From: Solirubrobacterales bacterium | GTDB taxonomy: Bacteria > Actinomycetota > Thermoleophilia > Solirubrobacterales > Solirubrobacteraceae | DNA length: 64,000 nt | Reading direction: 5' to 3' | NCBI GenBank assembly: GCA_019240115.1 | Contig: JAFAYV010000038.1 | Span: 1-64,000 of the forward strand | Shown here: positions 53,630 to 62,705 of the stretch, piece by piece | How the letters are laid out: every line of letters begins with the position of its first letter | How positions within the stretch are numbered: position 1 is the first letter of the stretch | The notes under the pieces: model-generated | What the model saw: only the letters and a program-made list of their open reading frames with translations | What the model was told of the DNA's origin: nothing | Database searches by the model: none | Made by a program: the position numbers and the translations under genes

Positions 53630-53845
53630 CTACTGGGTCTCGAGCCGGAATCCGACCTTCATCTCGACCTGGAAGTGCTCGATCTCTGAGCCCTCCACGT
53701 GGCCGCGGATGCTGACGACCTCGATCCAGTCGACCTGTCGCAGCGTCTTGGCGGCGCGGGCGACGCCGGAGCGCATCGCGTCGGTGACGCCCTGCGGCGA
53801 GGTGCCGGCGATCTCCACGATCCGATAGGTGTCCGACTCCGACAT
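53630..53845 (-). CDS. dodecin
   Basis: A 71-residue flavin-binding dodecin. TYRIVEIAGTSPQGVTDAMR, then ARAAKTLRQVDWIEVVSIRG and HFQVEMKVGFRLE match the family, including the conserved Trp and Q. Dodecamers store flavin or CoA. It converges on poxB with a 3-bp gap; an AAAGGAA site lies upstream of the ATG. Confidence 0.92.
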   Translation of the reverse strand: MSESDTYRIVEIAGTSPQGVTDAMRSGVARAAKTLRQVDWIEVVSIRGHVEGSEIEHFQVEMKVGFRLETQ

Positions 53846-53969
53846 GGTGTTCCTTTCGTTGCTCGTACTGATCGGGCCAGGGCTACCGCGCCGCGTGGTT
53901 CGCTAACCCGGCCGGGTAGCCTCGGGGCATGAGTATCGACACGTCACGCGACCGGACCGACGTGCCCGC

Positions 53970-55118
53970 CTGAGCTCTCCTGCGGCCAGCGAGACGAGCT
54001 TCGGCTCCGGTCGTCCGTTCTCGCTCGGCGTCGAGGAGGAGCTGTTCCTCGTCGACCCGCGCACCGGCGTACAGGCCAACGCCTCGGCGGCGGTGACCGC
54101 CCGGATCGAGGAGCTCGGCGTCGAGCTTTCGGGCGGCGTCGAGCTCTCGGGCGCCGTCGAGCCTGAGCTGCACGCCTGCCAGGTGGAGCTGATCTCAGAC
54201 GTCTGCGAGGACGTCGGCGAGGCGATCGCGGCGCTGCGCTCGCTGCGCCGGATGGTCTTGGCCACCGGCGCCGGTCTGCTCGGCTCAGGAACCCATCCCG
54301 CGGCGGCCGAGGGCGACGCGGCGATCACCGACAAGGAGCGCTACGAGCGAATCCGCTTCCTGCTCGGGGACGCCGCGGTCACGCCGGTCGCGGGACTGCA
54401 CGTCCACGTGGGGATGCCCGACGCCCGGACGGCGATCGCGACCTTCAACGGGCTGCGCGAGCATCTGCCCCTGCTTCAGGTCCTCGCCGCCAACTCGCCG
54501 TTTCGCCACGGGCGCGACACCGGCCTGGCCTCGGCGCGCGAGGTCAGCCTCCGCGCCTGGCCGCGCTCGGGGGTCCCGCGGGCCCTGCGCGACTACGAGG
54601 ACTTCCGCGGGCTCGCCAGGCTGCTGACGCGCGCCGGCGGCGTCGAGGACTACACGTGGTTCTGGTGGAAGCTGCGGCCCCATCCGCGGCTTGGCACCGT
54701 CGAGGTCCGCGCGCTCGACGTCCAGGCCTCGCTGCGCGACACCGCGGCGCTCGTCGCGCTCGTCCACTGCCTCGCCCGCGCGGCCGCGCAGCGCCGCGTG
54801 CAGCGCCCATCGCCGCCCGAGCTGATCGAGGAGGGCCTGTTTCGCGCCGCCCGGTTCGGGGTCGCCGCCGAGCTGCCCGACGGCGAGGGGAAGCTGCATC
54901 CCGCCGCGGCGGTCCTGGAGGCGGCCCTGGAGGCCGCCGAGCCCCACGCGGCCGAGCTGGGCTGCGTCGAGCAGCTCGGCTGGGTCGGCGAGCTGTTCGC
55001 GCAGGGCGGCGGCGCCCGGCGTCAGCGCCGCGTCCATGAGATCGCGGGGATGGACGCGCTGCTGCGCGAGCTCATCGCCGTCACCGCGGACGGCGGGGAC
55101 GCGGCGATCAGCCGCTAG
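53970..55118 (+). CDS. YbdK-type carboxylate-amine ligase (GCS2 family), unusual start
   Basis: About 382 residues of the glutamate-cysteine ligase-like family: FSLGVEEELFLVDPRTG, HACQVELISDVCED, GLHVHVGMPD and WFWWKLRPHPRLGTVEVRAL. The conserved N-terminus lies upstream of the first in-frame ATG/GTG (54093). The open frame (from 53907) has no ATG, GTG or TTG there. An ATG at 53929 in another frame encodes MSIDTSRDRTDVPA, and its TGA overlaps CTG 53970 (CTGA). The gene therefore starts at CTG, is frameshifted, or has a sequence error. Confidence 0.8.
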   Translation: MSSPAASETSFGSGRPFSLGVEEELFLVDPRTGVQANASAAVTARIEELGVELSGGVELSGAVEPELHACQVELISDVCEDVGEAIAALRSLRRMVLATGAGLLGSGTHPAAAEGDAAITDKERYERIRFLLGDAAVTPVAGLHVHVGMPDARTAIATFNGLREHLPLLQVLAANSPFRHGRDTGLASAREVSLRAWPRSGVPRALRDYEDFRGLARLLTRAGGVEDYTWFWWKLRPHPRLGTVEVRALDVQASLRDTAALVALVHCLARAAAQRRVQRPSPPELIEEGLFRAARFGVAAELPDGEGKLHPAAAVLEAALEAAEPHAAELGCVEQLGWVGELFAQGGGARRQRRVHEIAGMDALLRELIAVTADGGDAAISR

Positions 55119-56076
55119 CTCCGGCGGCGACGGCCGCGGCGCGCGCGGCGATGGCGGCGACGAGCTCGGCGAACGAGAGTCCCGCCGCGTCCGCGGCGAA
55201 CGGCGTGGGACCGGTCTCGGTCAGCCCCGGGATCGTGTTGATCTCGAGGATCTGGGGCCGTTCGTCGGCGTCGAGCATGAGGTCGACGCGGGCGAAGTCG
55301 CGGCACCCGAGCGCCTCGTAGGCGGCGAGGCTGACCGCCTCGACCGACTCCCGGACGGCGTCGGGCAGCGAAGCCGGGGCGTCAAGCGTGACGACGTCGA
55401 AGTCGTAGTGGGCCTCGTAGTCGTAGAACTCGCGCGTCGAGAAGATCTCGACGATCGGCAGTGCCCGCGCCGGCGCGGCGCCCGTGCCCCCGAGCACGGT
55501 GACGGCGAGCTCGCGTCCAGCGACGTGGCGCTCGACGAGGATCTCATCGTCGTAGGCGACCGAGCCGAGGACGGCGGTGCGCAGCTGCTCGGGGTGCGAG
55601 ACGAACTTGATCCCGAACGACGAGCCCAGGCGCGCCGGCTTGACGACCACCGGCGCCTGGAGCCGGCGCAGGACGTCGTCGAACACCGTCGCGGCCCCGA
55701 GGTCCTGGAACGTGCTGCGGCTGAAGGCGTGAAACGGCGGCGTCGGCAGGCCGGCCCGCTGCAGCAGCCGCTTGCTCAGGACCTTGTCCATGCACAGCGC
55801 GCTCGCGAGGCTGTCCGACCCCGTGTAGGGCAGCTCGAGCAGCTCGAGCAGGCCCTGCAGCGAGCCGTCCTCGCCATTGCGGCCGTGCGCGACGATGAAC
55901 ACGAACTCCGGATCGGTTCCCCGCAGGTGATCAAGCACGGTGTGGTCGATCTCGACCTCGGCCACGTCGTAGCCGGCCTGGCGCAGGGCCCCCGTCACCC
56001 GTCGCGCCCCTCTGAGACTGACCTCCCGTTCGATCGAGGTGCCGCCGCGCGCGACGGCCACCCGTCGCGCGCTCAC
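55108..56076 (-). CDS. ddl: D-alanine--D-alanine ligase (Ddl)
   Basis: A 322-residue ATP-grasp enzyme joining two D-alanines for peptidoglycan. VARGGTSIEREVSLRGAR, VAHGRNGEDGSLQGLLELL, YTGSDSLASALCMDKVLSKR, KPARLGSSFGIKFVSH, EFYDYEAHYDFD (omega-loop Tyr of D-Ala-specific ligases) and EINTIPGLTETGPTP are present. The usual H-G-x-x-G-E-D-G is HGRNGEDG. It starts at GTG. It overlaps the YbdK-type gene convergently by 11 bp. Confidence 0.9.
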   Translation of the reverse strand: MSARRVAVARGGTSIEREVSLRGARRVTGALRQAGYDVAEVEIDHTVLDHLRGTDPEFVFIVAHGRNGEDGSLQGLLELLELPYTGSDSLASALCMDKVLSKRLLQRAGLPTPPFHAFSRSTFQDLGAATVFDDVLRRLQAPVVVKPARLGSSFGIKFVSHPEQLRTAVLGSVAYDDEILVERHVAGRELAVTVLGGTGAAPARALPIVEIFSTREFYDYEAHYDFDVVTLDAPASLPDAVRESVEAVSLAAYEALGCRDFARVDLMLDADERPQILEINTIPGLTETGPTPFAADAAGLSFAELVAAIAARAAAVAAGASG

Positions 56077-56128
56077 GCCATTTGCCTCCGCTCGCCATCC
56101 AGGCTCGTCCGTAAGTCGGCAGCGTGAG

Positions 56129-57352
56129 TCATCCGGCTCCCGCCGCCTTCGCTCCCTCGCCGCGCATGGCCAGCAGATTGGTCGTAAACGTCCGCGTCGT
56201 CTGCTGCTTAGAGGCGTGCTCGGCCATCGCGATGTCGATCAGCTCGTCGAGCAGGTCTCCGAACGCGAGGCCGACCGGCTCCCACAGGTAGAAGGCGAAC
56301 GAGCCCGGGATCGTGTTCGGCTCGTTGACGAACAGCCGGTCCTGGGCATCGAGCAGGAGATCGACCCGCGCCACCCCCGCGCACCCGATCGCCTGAAACG
56401 TCCGGCGGGCGAGGTCCTGCACCGCCGCGGTCTGCTCGTCGGAGATCGGCGCCGGGATGAGGCGGGCAGCCGAGCTCATCCCCTCTCCCTTCAGCCCGCC
56501 CGGGGCCCGCTCCGGCGATTTGCCGCCCTCGCGCATGTACTTGTCCTCGAAGGAGAGAAAGCCCGCCGAGGCGATCGGCTGCTCGCACGCCGAGACGCGC
56601 GGCGGAGCGCCGGGACGCCCGAGGACCGCGCAGTTGATCTCCATCCCGCCTTCGACCGCCGGCTCGACGAGCGCGACGCGATCGAGCTCGAACGCGAGCG
56701 CCAGCGCGTCGGCGAGCTCGGCCTCCTGCACGCAGCGGGTCACGCCGATGCTCGAGCCCAGCGAAGCCGGCTTTGCGTAGACCGGGAGCCCGAAGCGGGC
56801 CTTGACCTTGGCCACGATCGCCTCGGCGCCCTGCTCGGCGTACTCGGAGCGGCGTAGGGTGAGATCGTCGAGCACCGGGATTCCCGAGGCGCGAAGCACG
56901 CTCTTGGTCACCGCCTTGTTCATCGCGAGCACGGCGGCTTCGAGCGGCGGCCCCGCGTAGGGGAGGTCGGCGAGCTCGAGCGCGCCCTGCAGGCAGCCGT
57001 CCTCGCCCTGCGTGCCGTGGGTGGCGGGCAGAACGACGTCGAGCGCCGGCTCGGGCTCCTCGCGTCCGCCGCCGAACACGCCGCGGCGCTTGGGTGCGCC
57101 CGGCGAGCGCAGTCGGCCGCTGCCGAGGTCGAGCATCGCCGGGGTGGCCTGCACCGTCCCGTCGCGATAGTTGTCGATCTCGCGCAGCGCGTCGCCGGTG
57201 AACCAGCGGCCGTCGCGGTCCACGTACAGCGGCACCGGGGAATGGCGGGCCTCGAGCACCTCGCAGGCCTGCAGGCCGGTGATGATCGAGACGTCGTGCT
57301 CGACCGAGCGTCCGCCGAACACCACTCCGACGCGCAATCCGCTTGTGGGCAC
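56129..57352 (-). CDS. second, diverged Ddl-type ATP-grasp ligase
   Basis: A 407-residue protein: VVFGGRSVEHDVSIITGLQA, PATHGTQGEDGCLQGALELA, MNKAVTKSVLRASGIPV, KPASLGSSIGVTRC and NEPNTIPGSFAFYLWEPVGL. The omega-loop region differs from Ddl (SFEDKYMREGGK, then GMSSAARLIPAPIS), and the substrate site N-x-x-P-G is followed by S rather than L/F-T. It belongs to a distinct subfamily whose amino-acid specificity I cannot state. It sits between ddl and a MurF-like gene, so a role in making a D-Ala-D-X unit is inferred. Confidence 0.83.
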   Translation of the reverse strand: MPTSGLRVGVVFGGRSVEHDVSIITGLQACEVLEARHSPVPLYVDRDGRWFTGDALREIDNYRDGTVQATPAMLDLGSGRLRSPGAPKRRGVFGGGREEPEPALDVVLPATHGTQGEDGCLQGALELADLPYAGPPLEAAVLAMNKAVTKSVLRASGIPVLDDLTLRRSEYAEQGAEAIVAKVKARFGLPVYAKPASLGSSIGVTRCVQEAELADALALAFELDRVALVEPAVEGGMEINCAVLGRPGAPPRVSACEQPIASAGFLSFEDKYMREGGKSPERAPGGLKGEGMSSAARLIPAPISDEQTAAVQDLARRTFQAIGCAGVARVDLLLDAQDRLFVNEPNTIPGSFAFYLWEPVGLAFGDLLDELIDIAMAEHASKQQTTRTFTTNLLAMRGEGAKAAGAG

Positions 57353-57417
57353 CGCGCGAGTGTATTGGTGGATCAGGCGTGCCGGCTGGTGGTCGCTCGG
57401 TCCCGGCCCGGTGGTCG

Positions 57418-59061
57418 CTAGGCGGCGACGGGCGCCCCGACGGCCTCGGTGTAGAGGTCGGGGAGATCGTTCTCGAACAGCACCACGTCGCCGGCGCGCG
57501 TGGTCCGCGCCAGCACCGCGGTCGCCCCGGCGATGTCGCGCACGACCTCGATCGCCTCCGGCGCCATGCCCCCGGCGCGCAGGCCCCGCTCGATCGGACG
57601 CGTCCGCTGGGGACCGACGAGGATGACCCGATCGCAGACGGCCGCCGCCTGGCGTCCGAACGCCTCGTTGAGCTCGGCCTCCTGCTCGCCGAGCTCAACC
57701 ATCCCCGGGGTGACGAGGATCCGCCGCTGCGCGGGATGGCTCTCGAGCACCTCGAGCGCGGCGGCGGCGCCCGCCGGATTGGCGTTGTAGGCGTCGTCGA
57801 TGACGACGATGCCCGCCCGCGGATTGGGGATCGGCTGCAGGCGATGCTCGGGCGGCTCCACGCGCTCGATGCCCCGAGCGATCGCGCGCAGGTCCATCCC
57901 CCGCAGATGGCCGACGGCCGCGGCGGCGAGCAGGTTCGAGACGTTGTGGCGGCCGAGGAGGCCGCTCGAGACGGCGACGGCGTGGCCGCCGACGACCAGC
58001 TCGAAGTGGGTCCGGCCGTCGGCGAGGGCGATCGCGCGCGCGGACACCGGCAGATCGGGTCGTTCGATCCCGTACGCGATCGTGTCGACGTCGACTCCGG
58101 CCGCGATCTCGACGCAGCGCGGATCGTCGCCGTTGGCGACGAGGTACCCACCGGCGGGCAGCGCCCGGGCGAGCTCGGCCTTGGCGTCCATGATCGCCTC
58201 GATCGAGCCGAGCCGCTCGAGGTGCACGGGCCCGATCGCCGTCAGCACGCCGATCGTCGGGTGCACGAGCTCGCACAACTCGGCGATGTCGCCGGCGCGA
58301 TACATGCCCATCTCGACGACGAGGCCGCGGTGCGCGGGCTCGAGGTGCTCGTTGATCGTCCGGATCACTCCGAGATAGCTGTTGAAGCTCGCCGGCGTGA
58401 TGAGCGTCGGCTCGAGCTCGGAGAGCACCGTCCCGATGCAGCCCTTCGTCGTCGTCTTGCCGTAGCTGCCGGTGATGCCGACGACCGTCGGCCCGACGGC
58501 AGCCAACCGGGCCCGAGCCGCCGTCTCGAAGCGGCGGTTGATCCGTCGCTGCACGGGCGCCAGCGCCGCGTTGGCCGTGGTCAGCAGCGGGGCGGCGAGC
58601 CCGAGGCAGGCGACGATCGCCAGCGCGCCGCCGGCGAGCGGCACGTCGGAATCCAGCGCCGCGGTCAGGATCGCGCCGAGCAGCGCCGCAACCGCCGCCG
58701 GCGCGAGCGCCGCCGCGTACAGGCGCCGGGCCCGCGCGGTGAACACGAGCGGCTTGACCTCGCCCTGGGCCGGCTCGCGGCGACCCGCGAGCACGAGCGC
58801 GGCGACGAGCGCCAGCCAGGCGGCGAGCTCGGCCACCGCGGGCCCGGCCGCCGCCAGGATCGCGGCGATCAGCGCCAGCCCGACCGCGACCGCCGTCCGC
58901 GGACCGTCGCGCAGCTCGCCGCGGCGGCGCAGCCACACGAACAGGCGAGCGTTCTCGTAGTGCTCGAGCTGGAGCAGGTGCAGCATCCGCCGGGAGCGCA
59001 GCGCGTAGCGCCAGCCGGCGACCGCAGCGGCCACCAGCGCGCCCGCGACCGCGACCGTCAC
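57418..59061 (-). CDS. MurF-like ligase with N-terminal membrane domain
   Basis: A 547-residue protein. Residues 1-165 contain about five hydrophobic helices (VTVAVAGALVAAAVAGW, AVGLALIAAILAAAGPAVAE, PAAVAALLGAILTAAL). The Mur ligase core follows: VVGITGSYGKTTTKGCIGTV (P-loop, about 194-213), SFNSYLGVIRTINEHLEP, LVVEMGMYRAGDI, IGPVHLERLGS, DDAYNANPAGAAAALEVL and a C-terminal LVGPQRT region. MurF adds D-Ala-D-Ala to the muramyl tripeptide; the ordinary enzyme is soluble and about 450 residues. GTG overlaps the hydrolase stop (GTGA). Confidence 0.85.
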   Translation of the reverse strand: MTVAVAGALVAAAVAGWRYALRSRRMLHLLQLEHYENARLFVWLRRRGELRDGPRTAVAVGLALIAAILAAAGPAVAELAAWLALVAALVLAGRREPAQGEVKPLVFTARARRLYAAALAPAAVAALLGAILTAALDSDVPLAGGALAIVACLGLAAPLLTTANAALAPVQRRINRRFETAARARLAAVGPTVVGITGSYGKTTTKGCIGTVLSELEPTLITPASFNSYLGVIRTINEHLEPAHRGLVVEMGMYRAGDIAELCELVHPTIGVLTAIGPVHLERLGSIEAIMDAKAELARALPAGGYLVANGDDPRCVEIAAGVDVDTIAYGIERPDLPVSARAIALADGRTHFELVVGGHAVAVSSGLLGRHNVSNLLAAAAVGHLRGMDLRAIARGIERVEPPEHRLQPIPNPRAGIVVIDDAYNANPAGAAAALEVLESHPAQRRILVTPGMVELGEQEAELNEAFGRQAAAVCDRVILVGPQRTRPIERGLRAGGMAPEAIEVVRDIAGATAVLARTTRAGDVVLFENDLPDLYTEAVGAPVAA

Positions 59062-59837
59062 GGCACCGGCACCGACACCGGCGGCGCCAGGAAGTGCGAG
59101 GTCACGCGCGCGAAGCGCCGGGGCTGGTCGAGGTAGGAGTAATGCCCGGCCCCCGGGAAGACGACGAGCCCGGCGTCGGGGATCAGGCGCTCCATCGTCC
59201 GCCCGTCGCACAGCGGCGTATCGAGGTCGCGCTCGCCCCAGATGAGCAGCGTCGAGGCGGCGATCCGCGCCAGCAGCGGGGTGAGGTCCTCGTTGACGAG
59301 CCGCACGAGCGTCGGACGCAGCTCGCCAGCGGCCGCATAGTCGCTGGAGGCGACGCGCGCCATGACCCGCTCCTGCAGCGCCCGGCCCGGAGCGCCGAGG
59401 TGGCGGGCGGCGTGCTTGGCGGTCTTCGCCGTGGCCACGCGGCGGTAGTAGCCGAGGCTGCGCTTGGCGCGGATCCCGGCGGCGTCGACGAGCACGAGCT
59501 TGTCCACGCGCTCGGGATGGTGGGCGGCGAGATGGATGGCGACCCGCGCGCCGTTGGAATGCCCGACGATGCTCGGGCGCCGCAGACTGAGCGCGTCCAT
59601 CAGCCCGAGCAGCCAGCCGGCATAGTCGCCGGCACCCCACGGCGCCGCCGGCACCGCGCTCTCCCCGAAGCCGGGGAGATCGGGCGCGTAGACGGTGAGG
59701 GTGGCCGAGAGCGCGCGCGTGATCGGCTCGACCGCCTCAAGCTTGCCGCCCCAGCCGTGCAGCACGAGCACCGGAGCCCCGCTGCCGGCCGTCCGGTACC
59801 GCGTGCGCAGGCCGTTGATGTCGACGGTCTCGTCCAT
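59058..59837 (-). CDS. alpha/beta hydrolase
   Basis: A 259-residue protein with HGWGGKLEAVEPITRAL (oxyanion strand), GHSNGARVAIHLAA (nucleophile Ser), LLIWGERDLDTPLCDGRTME (acid) and GAGHYSYLDQPRRFARV (His). No signal peptide. It is translationally coupled to the membrane MurF, so it may act on a cell-wall precursor or lipid, which is inference only. Confidence 0.87.
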   Translation of the reverse strand: MDETVDINGLRTRYRTAGSGAPVLVLHGWGGKLEAVEPITRALSATLTVYAPDLPGFGESAVPAAPWGAGDYAGWLLGLMDALSLRRPSIVGHSNGARVAIHLAAHHPERVDKLVLVDAAGIRAKRSLGYYRRVATAKTAKHAARHLGAPGRALQERVMARVASSDYAAAGELRPTLVRLVNEDLTPLLARIAASTLLIWGERDLDTPLCDGRTMERLIPDAGLVVFPGAGHYSYLDQPRRFARVTSHFLAPPVSVPVP

Positions 59838-59936
59838 GGGCGGTGCGCGGCGATGCTAGAGGATGCCCCGGCCCCGCCCCGGCCCCGCCCCGGCCTCCGC
59901 CGCGACGGGCGCCGCGGCGAGCTGCGCCCTGCTTGA

Positions 59937-60686
59937 ATGCGGGACGTGGGCGATGCGCTGACCGCAGAGACGATCCGGATCGCCGGCTTCGGCGGGGACG
60001 AGATCGAGGCCTACCTCGCCCGCCCCGCCGGCAACGGCGATCGGCGCGGCGGCGTCGTGGTCATCCACCACATGCCCGGCTACGACCGCGGCACCAAGGA
60101 GATCGTTCGTCGCTTCGCCGAGCTGGGCTATGACGCGATCTGCCCGAACCTGTATCACCGTGAGGCGCCGGGCGCCGCCCCCGACGACGCGGCCGCTACC
60201 GCCCGCGGCCAGGGCGGCGTGCCCGACGACCGCCTCGTCGGTGATGTCGGCGGCAGCGCCGACCACCTCCGTTCCCTGCCGAGCTCCAACGGCAAGGTCG
60301 GGGTCATCGGCTATTGCTCCGGCGGTCGCCAGTCGGTGCTCGCGGCCTGCCATCTCGATCTCGACGCGGCCGTCGACTGCTACGGCGCGTTCGTCGTCGG
60401 GGAGCCGCCGCCCGACTTCCCGATTCCGATCACCAACCTCGTCGACCAGCTGCCCAACCTCCGCGCGCCGCTGCTGGGCCTGTTCGGCAACGAGGATAAG
60501 GCGCCCACCCGCGAGCAGGTGGACGAGCTCGACCGGATCCTCACCGAGCACGACAAGCCGCACGAGTTCCACCGCTACGACGGCGCCGGCCACGCCTTCT
60601 TCTCCGTCGATCGGCCCGCCTACCGCTTCGAGGCCGCGGTCGACGGATGGGAGCGGATCGAGGACTTCTACGGCCGCTACCTCTAG
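59937..60686 (+). CDS. dienelactone hydrolase-family protein
   Basis: About 249 residues. VVVIHHMPGYDRGTKEIVRR, VGVIGYCSGGRQSVLAACHL with the Cys nucleophile, LLGLFGNEDKAPT with Asp and YDGAGHAFFSVDRPAYRFEA with His are the DLH motifs. The alternate start GTG 59946 is possible. DLH enzymes open dienelactones or related esters; no aromatic pathway genes are adjacent. Confidence 0.85.
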   Translation: MRDVGDALTAETIRIAGFGGDEIEAYLARPAGNGDRRGGVVVIHHMPGYDRGTKEIVRRFAELGYDAICPNLYHREAPGAAPDDAAATARGQGGVPDDRLVGDVGGSADHLRSLPSSNGKVGVIGYCSGGRQSVLAACHLDLDAAVDCYGAFVVGEPPPDFPIPITNLVDQLPNLRAPLLGLFGNEDKAPTREQVDELDRILTEHDKPHEFHRYDGAGHAFFSVDRPAYRFEAAVDGWERIEDFYGRYL

Positions 60687-60695
60687 AAGCTGACC

Positions 60696-60962
60696 ATGTG
60701 CACCTACCAGACCGTCCGAGCCGCGATGCGGGGCAGCGCCAAGGGCCCGCAGAGCCGCTGGTTCCGCGTCACCGATGCCACCGTCTACTTCGACCATCCG
60801 GTCCACGCGATGGCCGAGCACACGCTGAACATCGACCTCGCCGACCCCGCCCGGGGCCCCGGGGCGCGCGTCGCGGTCGAGCTGACCGCCGCGTCCGCGC
60901 GCGAGCTCGCGGCGGCGATTCAGACGGCGCTGGACGCGGCGCCCGCCGAGCTGACCGCCTGA
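60696..60962 (+). CDS. DUF6295-like small protein
   Basis: An 88-residue protein beginning MCTYQTVRAAMRGSAKGPQS then RWFRVTDATVYFDHPVHAMA EH, with TLNIDL and a C-terminal Ala-rich helix. Relatives are small actinobacterial proteins with this conserved opening and no known function. It lies 9 bp after the dienelactone hydrolase. Its end overlaps the convergent ROK kinase gene by 43 bp. Confidence 0.7.
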   Translation: MCTYQTVRAAMRGSAKGPQSRWFRVTDATVYFDHPVHAMAEHTLNIDLADPARGPGARVAVELTAASARELAAAIQTALDAAPAELTA

Positions 60963-61828
60963 GCGAGCGCGATCGCGCCGAGCACCCCGGCGTCGTCGCC
61001 GAGGGCGGGCGCGACGAGAAAGCGCGCGATGTCCCCACCGAGCAGCGGCTGATCCATGTAGCCGGCGACGAGCTCGCGCAGCCGCCCGCGCGTGAGCTCG
61101 AGCAGCCCCGGGCGCTCCATCACCCCGCCGCCGAGGATCACCCGGTGCGGCGAGGCGACCATGACGATGGCGAGCACGCCGAGCGCCAGGTACTCCGCCT
61201 CCAGCGCCCAGGCGGGGTGGTCGTCGGACAGCTCGCGGCCCTCGGCGCCCCAGCGCTCGCGCAGCGCCGGACCGCAGGCCAACCCCTCCCAGCAGTCGCC
61301 GTGGTAGGGGCAGACGCCCGGAAAGGGATCGCGTCGGAGATCATGCGGGATGCGCACGTGCCCGACCTCGGGGTGCACGAGGCCGTGGAGCGGACGTCCC
61401 TCGATCAGCAGGCCCGCCCCGATCCCGGTGCCCACGGTCACGTAGCAGAGGTTCTCCACCCCGTGCCCGGCGCCCCAACGCTGCTCGCCCAGCGCCGCGG
61501 CGGTGACGTCGTTGTCGAAGGCGACCGGCACCCCGAGCCCCCGCGCGAGGACCGGCGCCACCGGCGCGTTGGCCCAGCCGGGCTTGGGTGTCGTGGTCAC
61601 GTGACCCCAGGTCGGCGAGCCGACGTGGGCGTCGACGGGCCCGAACGAGCCGACGCCGACCGCCGCCGGCCGCGGTCCGCGGGAGAAGAAGGCGACGATG
61701 TCCTGCAGCGTCGACGCCGGCTCGCGGGTGCGAAACCGGTCGTCGGCAACGAGCTCTCCGGGACCCGAGCCGAGCGCGCACACGCACCATGTGCCACCGG
61801 TCTCGACCCCGCCGTAGAGCGTGCTCAT
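60920..61828 (-). CDS. ROK-family fructokinase
   Basis: A 302-residue kinase. YGGVETGGTWCVCAL, VGSFGPVD, FDNDVTAAALGEQRWGAG (catalytic Asp), YVTVGTGIGAGLLIEG and VILGGGVMERPGLL are present. The zinc-binding loop is of the fructokinase type: HPEVGHVRIPHDLRRDPFPG then VCPYHGDCWEGLACGPAL. It phosphorylates fructose to fructose 6-phosphate. ATG 61828 is the natural start; about 190 bases upstream (61829-62016) contain no gene. Confidence 0.88.
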   Translation of the reverse strand: MSTLYGGVETGGTWCVCALGSGPGELVADDRFRTREPASTLQDIVAFFSRGPRPAAVGVGSFGPVDAHVGSPTWGHVTTTPKPGWANAPVAPVLARGLGVPVAFDNDVTAAALGEQRWGAGHGVENLCYVTVGTGIGAGLLIEGRPLHGLVHPEVGHVRIPHDLRRDPFPGVCPYHGDCWEGLACGPALRERWGAEGRELSDDHPAWALEAEYLALGVLAIVMVASPHRVILGGGVMERPGLLELTRGRLRELVAGYMDQPLLGGDIARFLVAPALGDDAGVLGAIALAQAVSSAGAASSAV

Positions 61829-62016
61829 CCGTCCCGCGCCGCGATGGCCCCGCGGGCGCGCGGCGAGCTCCACCACGCGCTCGGGCCATCGAGCGACGAC
61901 CTCGATCGGCGCGCCAGGCTCCTCGGTGCCCTCGGCATACGGACTCAGCTTGCCAGGGTCGCAGCGCCGCAGCGCGAAACGACGCGGCGGACCGGCGAGG
62001 ATCCGATTGGACGCGG

Positions 62017-62640
62017 TCAGCTGACGGCGGTGGCGGCCCGCTCGATCAGGTCGACGCACGCCTCGAGCGGCATCGCGGTCGAGTCGATCGTCAGGTGGTA
62101 GAGCCCGGGGTCGTCGATGTCCACGCCGTGAAACTGCTGCAGGTAGGCGGCCTGGGTGCGGTCCAGGCGCCGGAGCGTCCGCCGGGCGGTCGCCTCGTCG
62201 ACGTCGGTGACCGCCATCGCCCGGGCGAGCCGGCCCGGGACCGGTCCGCTGAGTCGCACGCGCAGCGCCCGCGGATCCTCGCGCAGCGCGGCGACGCCGC
62301 CCCGGCCGAGGATCACCCCCTCGCCCGCGGCGGCCTGCTCGCGGACCGCCTCAGCGAGCGCGGCGTGGAAGTCCTCGACGGTCGCGCCGTCGGCGGGCAG
62401 CGTCACCGGCGTGCCCGCGTCGGCGCTCGCGAAGCTCGCCAGGAGCCGCTCGAGCAGCGTCCGGCTCGGGGGCTCCTCGTGGGCGAGCGCCTCGTCGAGC
62501 GTCACGTCGAGGCGCCCCGCGACCGAACGGGTGATCGCCCGGTCGACGAACGGGACCTCGAGGCGGCTGGCCACCGCGATCCCGATGAAGCGCCCGCCCG
62601 CCCCATAGGCCGCCGACAGGGCGATCAACCGCTTGCTCAT
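62017..62640 (-). CDS. cytidylate kinase-like family protein
   Basis: A 207-residue protein of the Cytidylate_kin2 type. The P-loop appears as SAAYGAGGRFIGIAVASRLE, followed by FVDRAITRSVAGRLDVTLDE and GVILGRGGVAALREDPRALR. RTLRRLDRTQAAYLQQFHGV then DIDDPGLYHLTIDSTAMPLE is the C-terminal signature. Substrate of this family is not well established. Confidence 0.85.
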   Translation of the reverse strand: MSKRLIALSAAYGAGGRFIGIAVASRLEVPFVDRAITRSVAGRLDVTLDEALAHEEPPSRTLLERLLASFASADAGTPVTLPADGATVEDFHAALAEAVREQAAAGEGVILGRGGVAALREDPRALRVRLSGPVPGRLARAMAVTDVDEATARRTLRRLDRTQAAYLQQFHGVDIDDPGLYHLTIDSTAMPLEACVDLIERAATAVS

Positions 62641-62705
62641 CGCCCGAGAGGGTACGGTGCCGTCCCGGCGGCGGCGAGAGTCTCTCAGGCGCCGGCGAGG
62701 ATCGC

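Noticed and set aside
56129-57352. A VanA-type D-Ala-D-Lac resistance ligase
   Set aside because: The omega-loop sequence does not match the VanA type and no vanH, vanX or vanRS genes are nearby; only a diverged Ddl call is justified.
60920-60962. Reading the 43-bp convergent overlap as proof that the DUF6295 or ROK gene is mis-called
   Set aside because: Both frames keep family features up to near their ends, and convergent overlaps also occur at 39289 and 55108 here.
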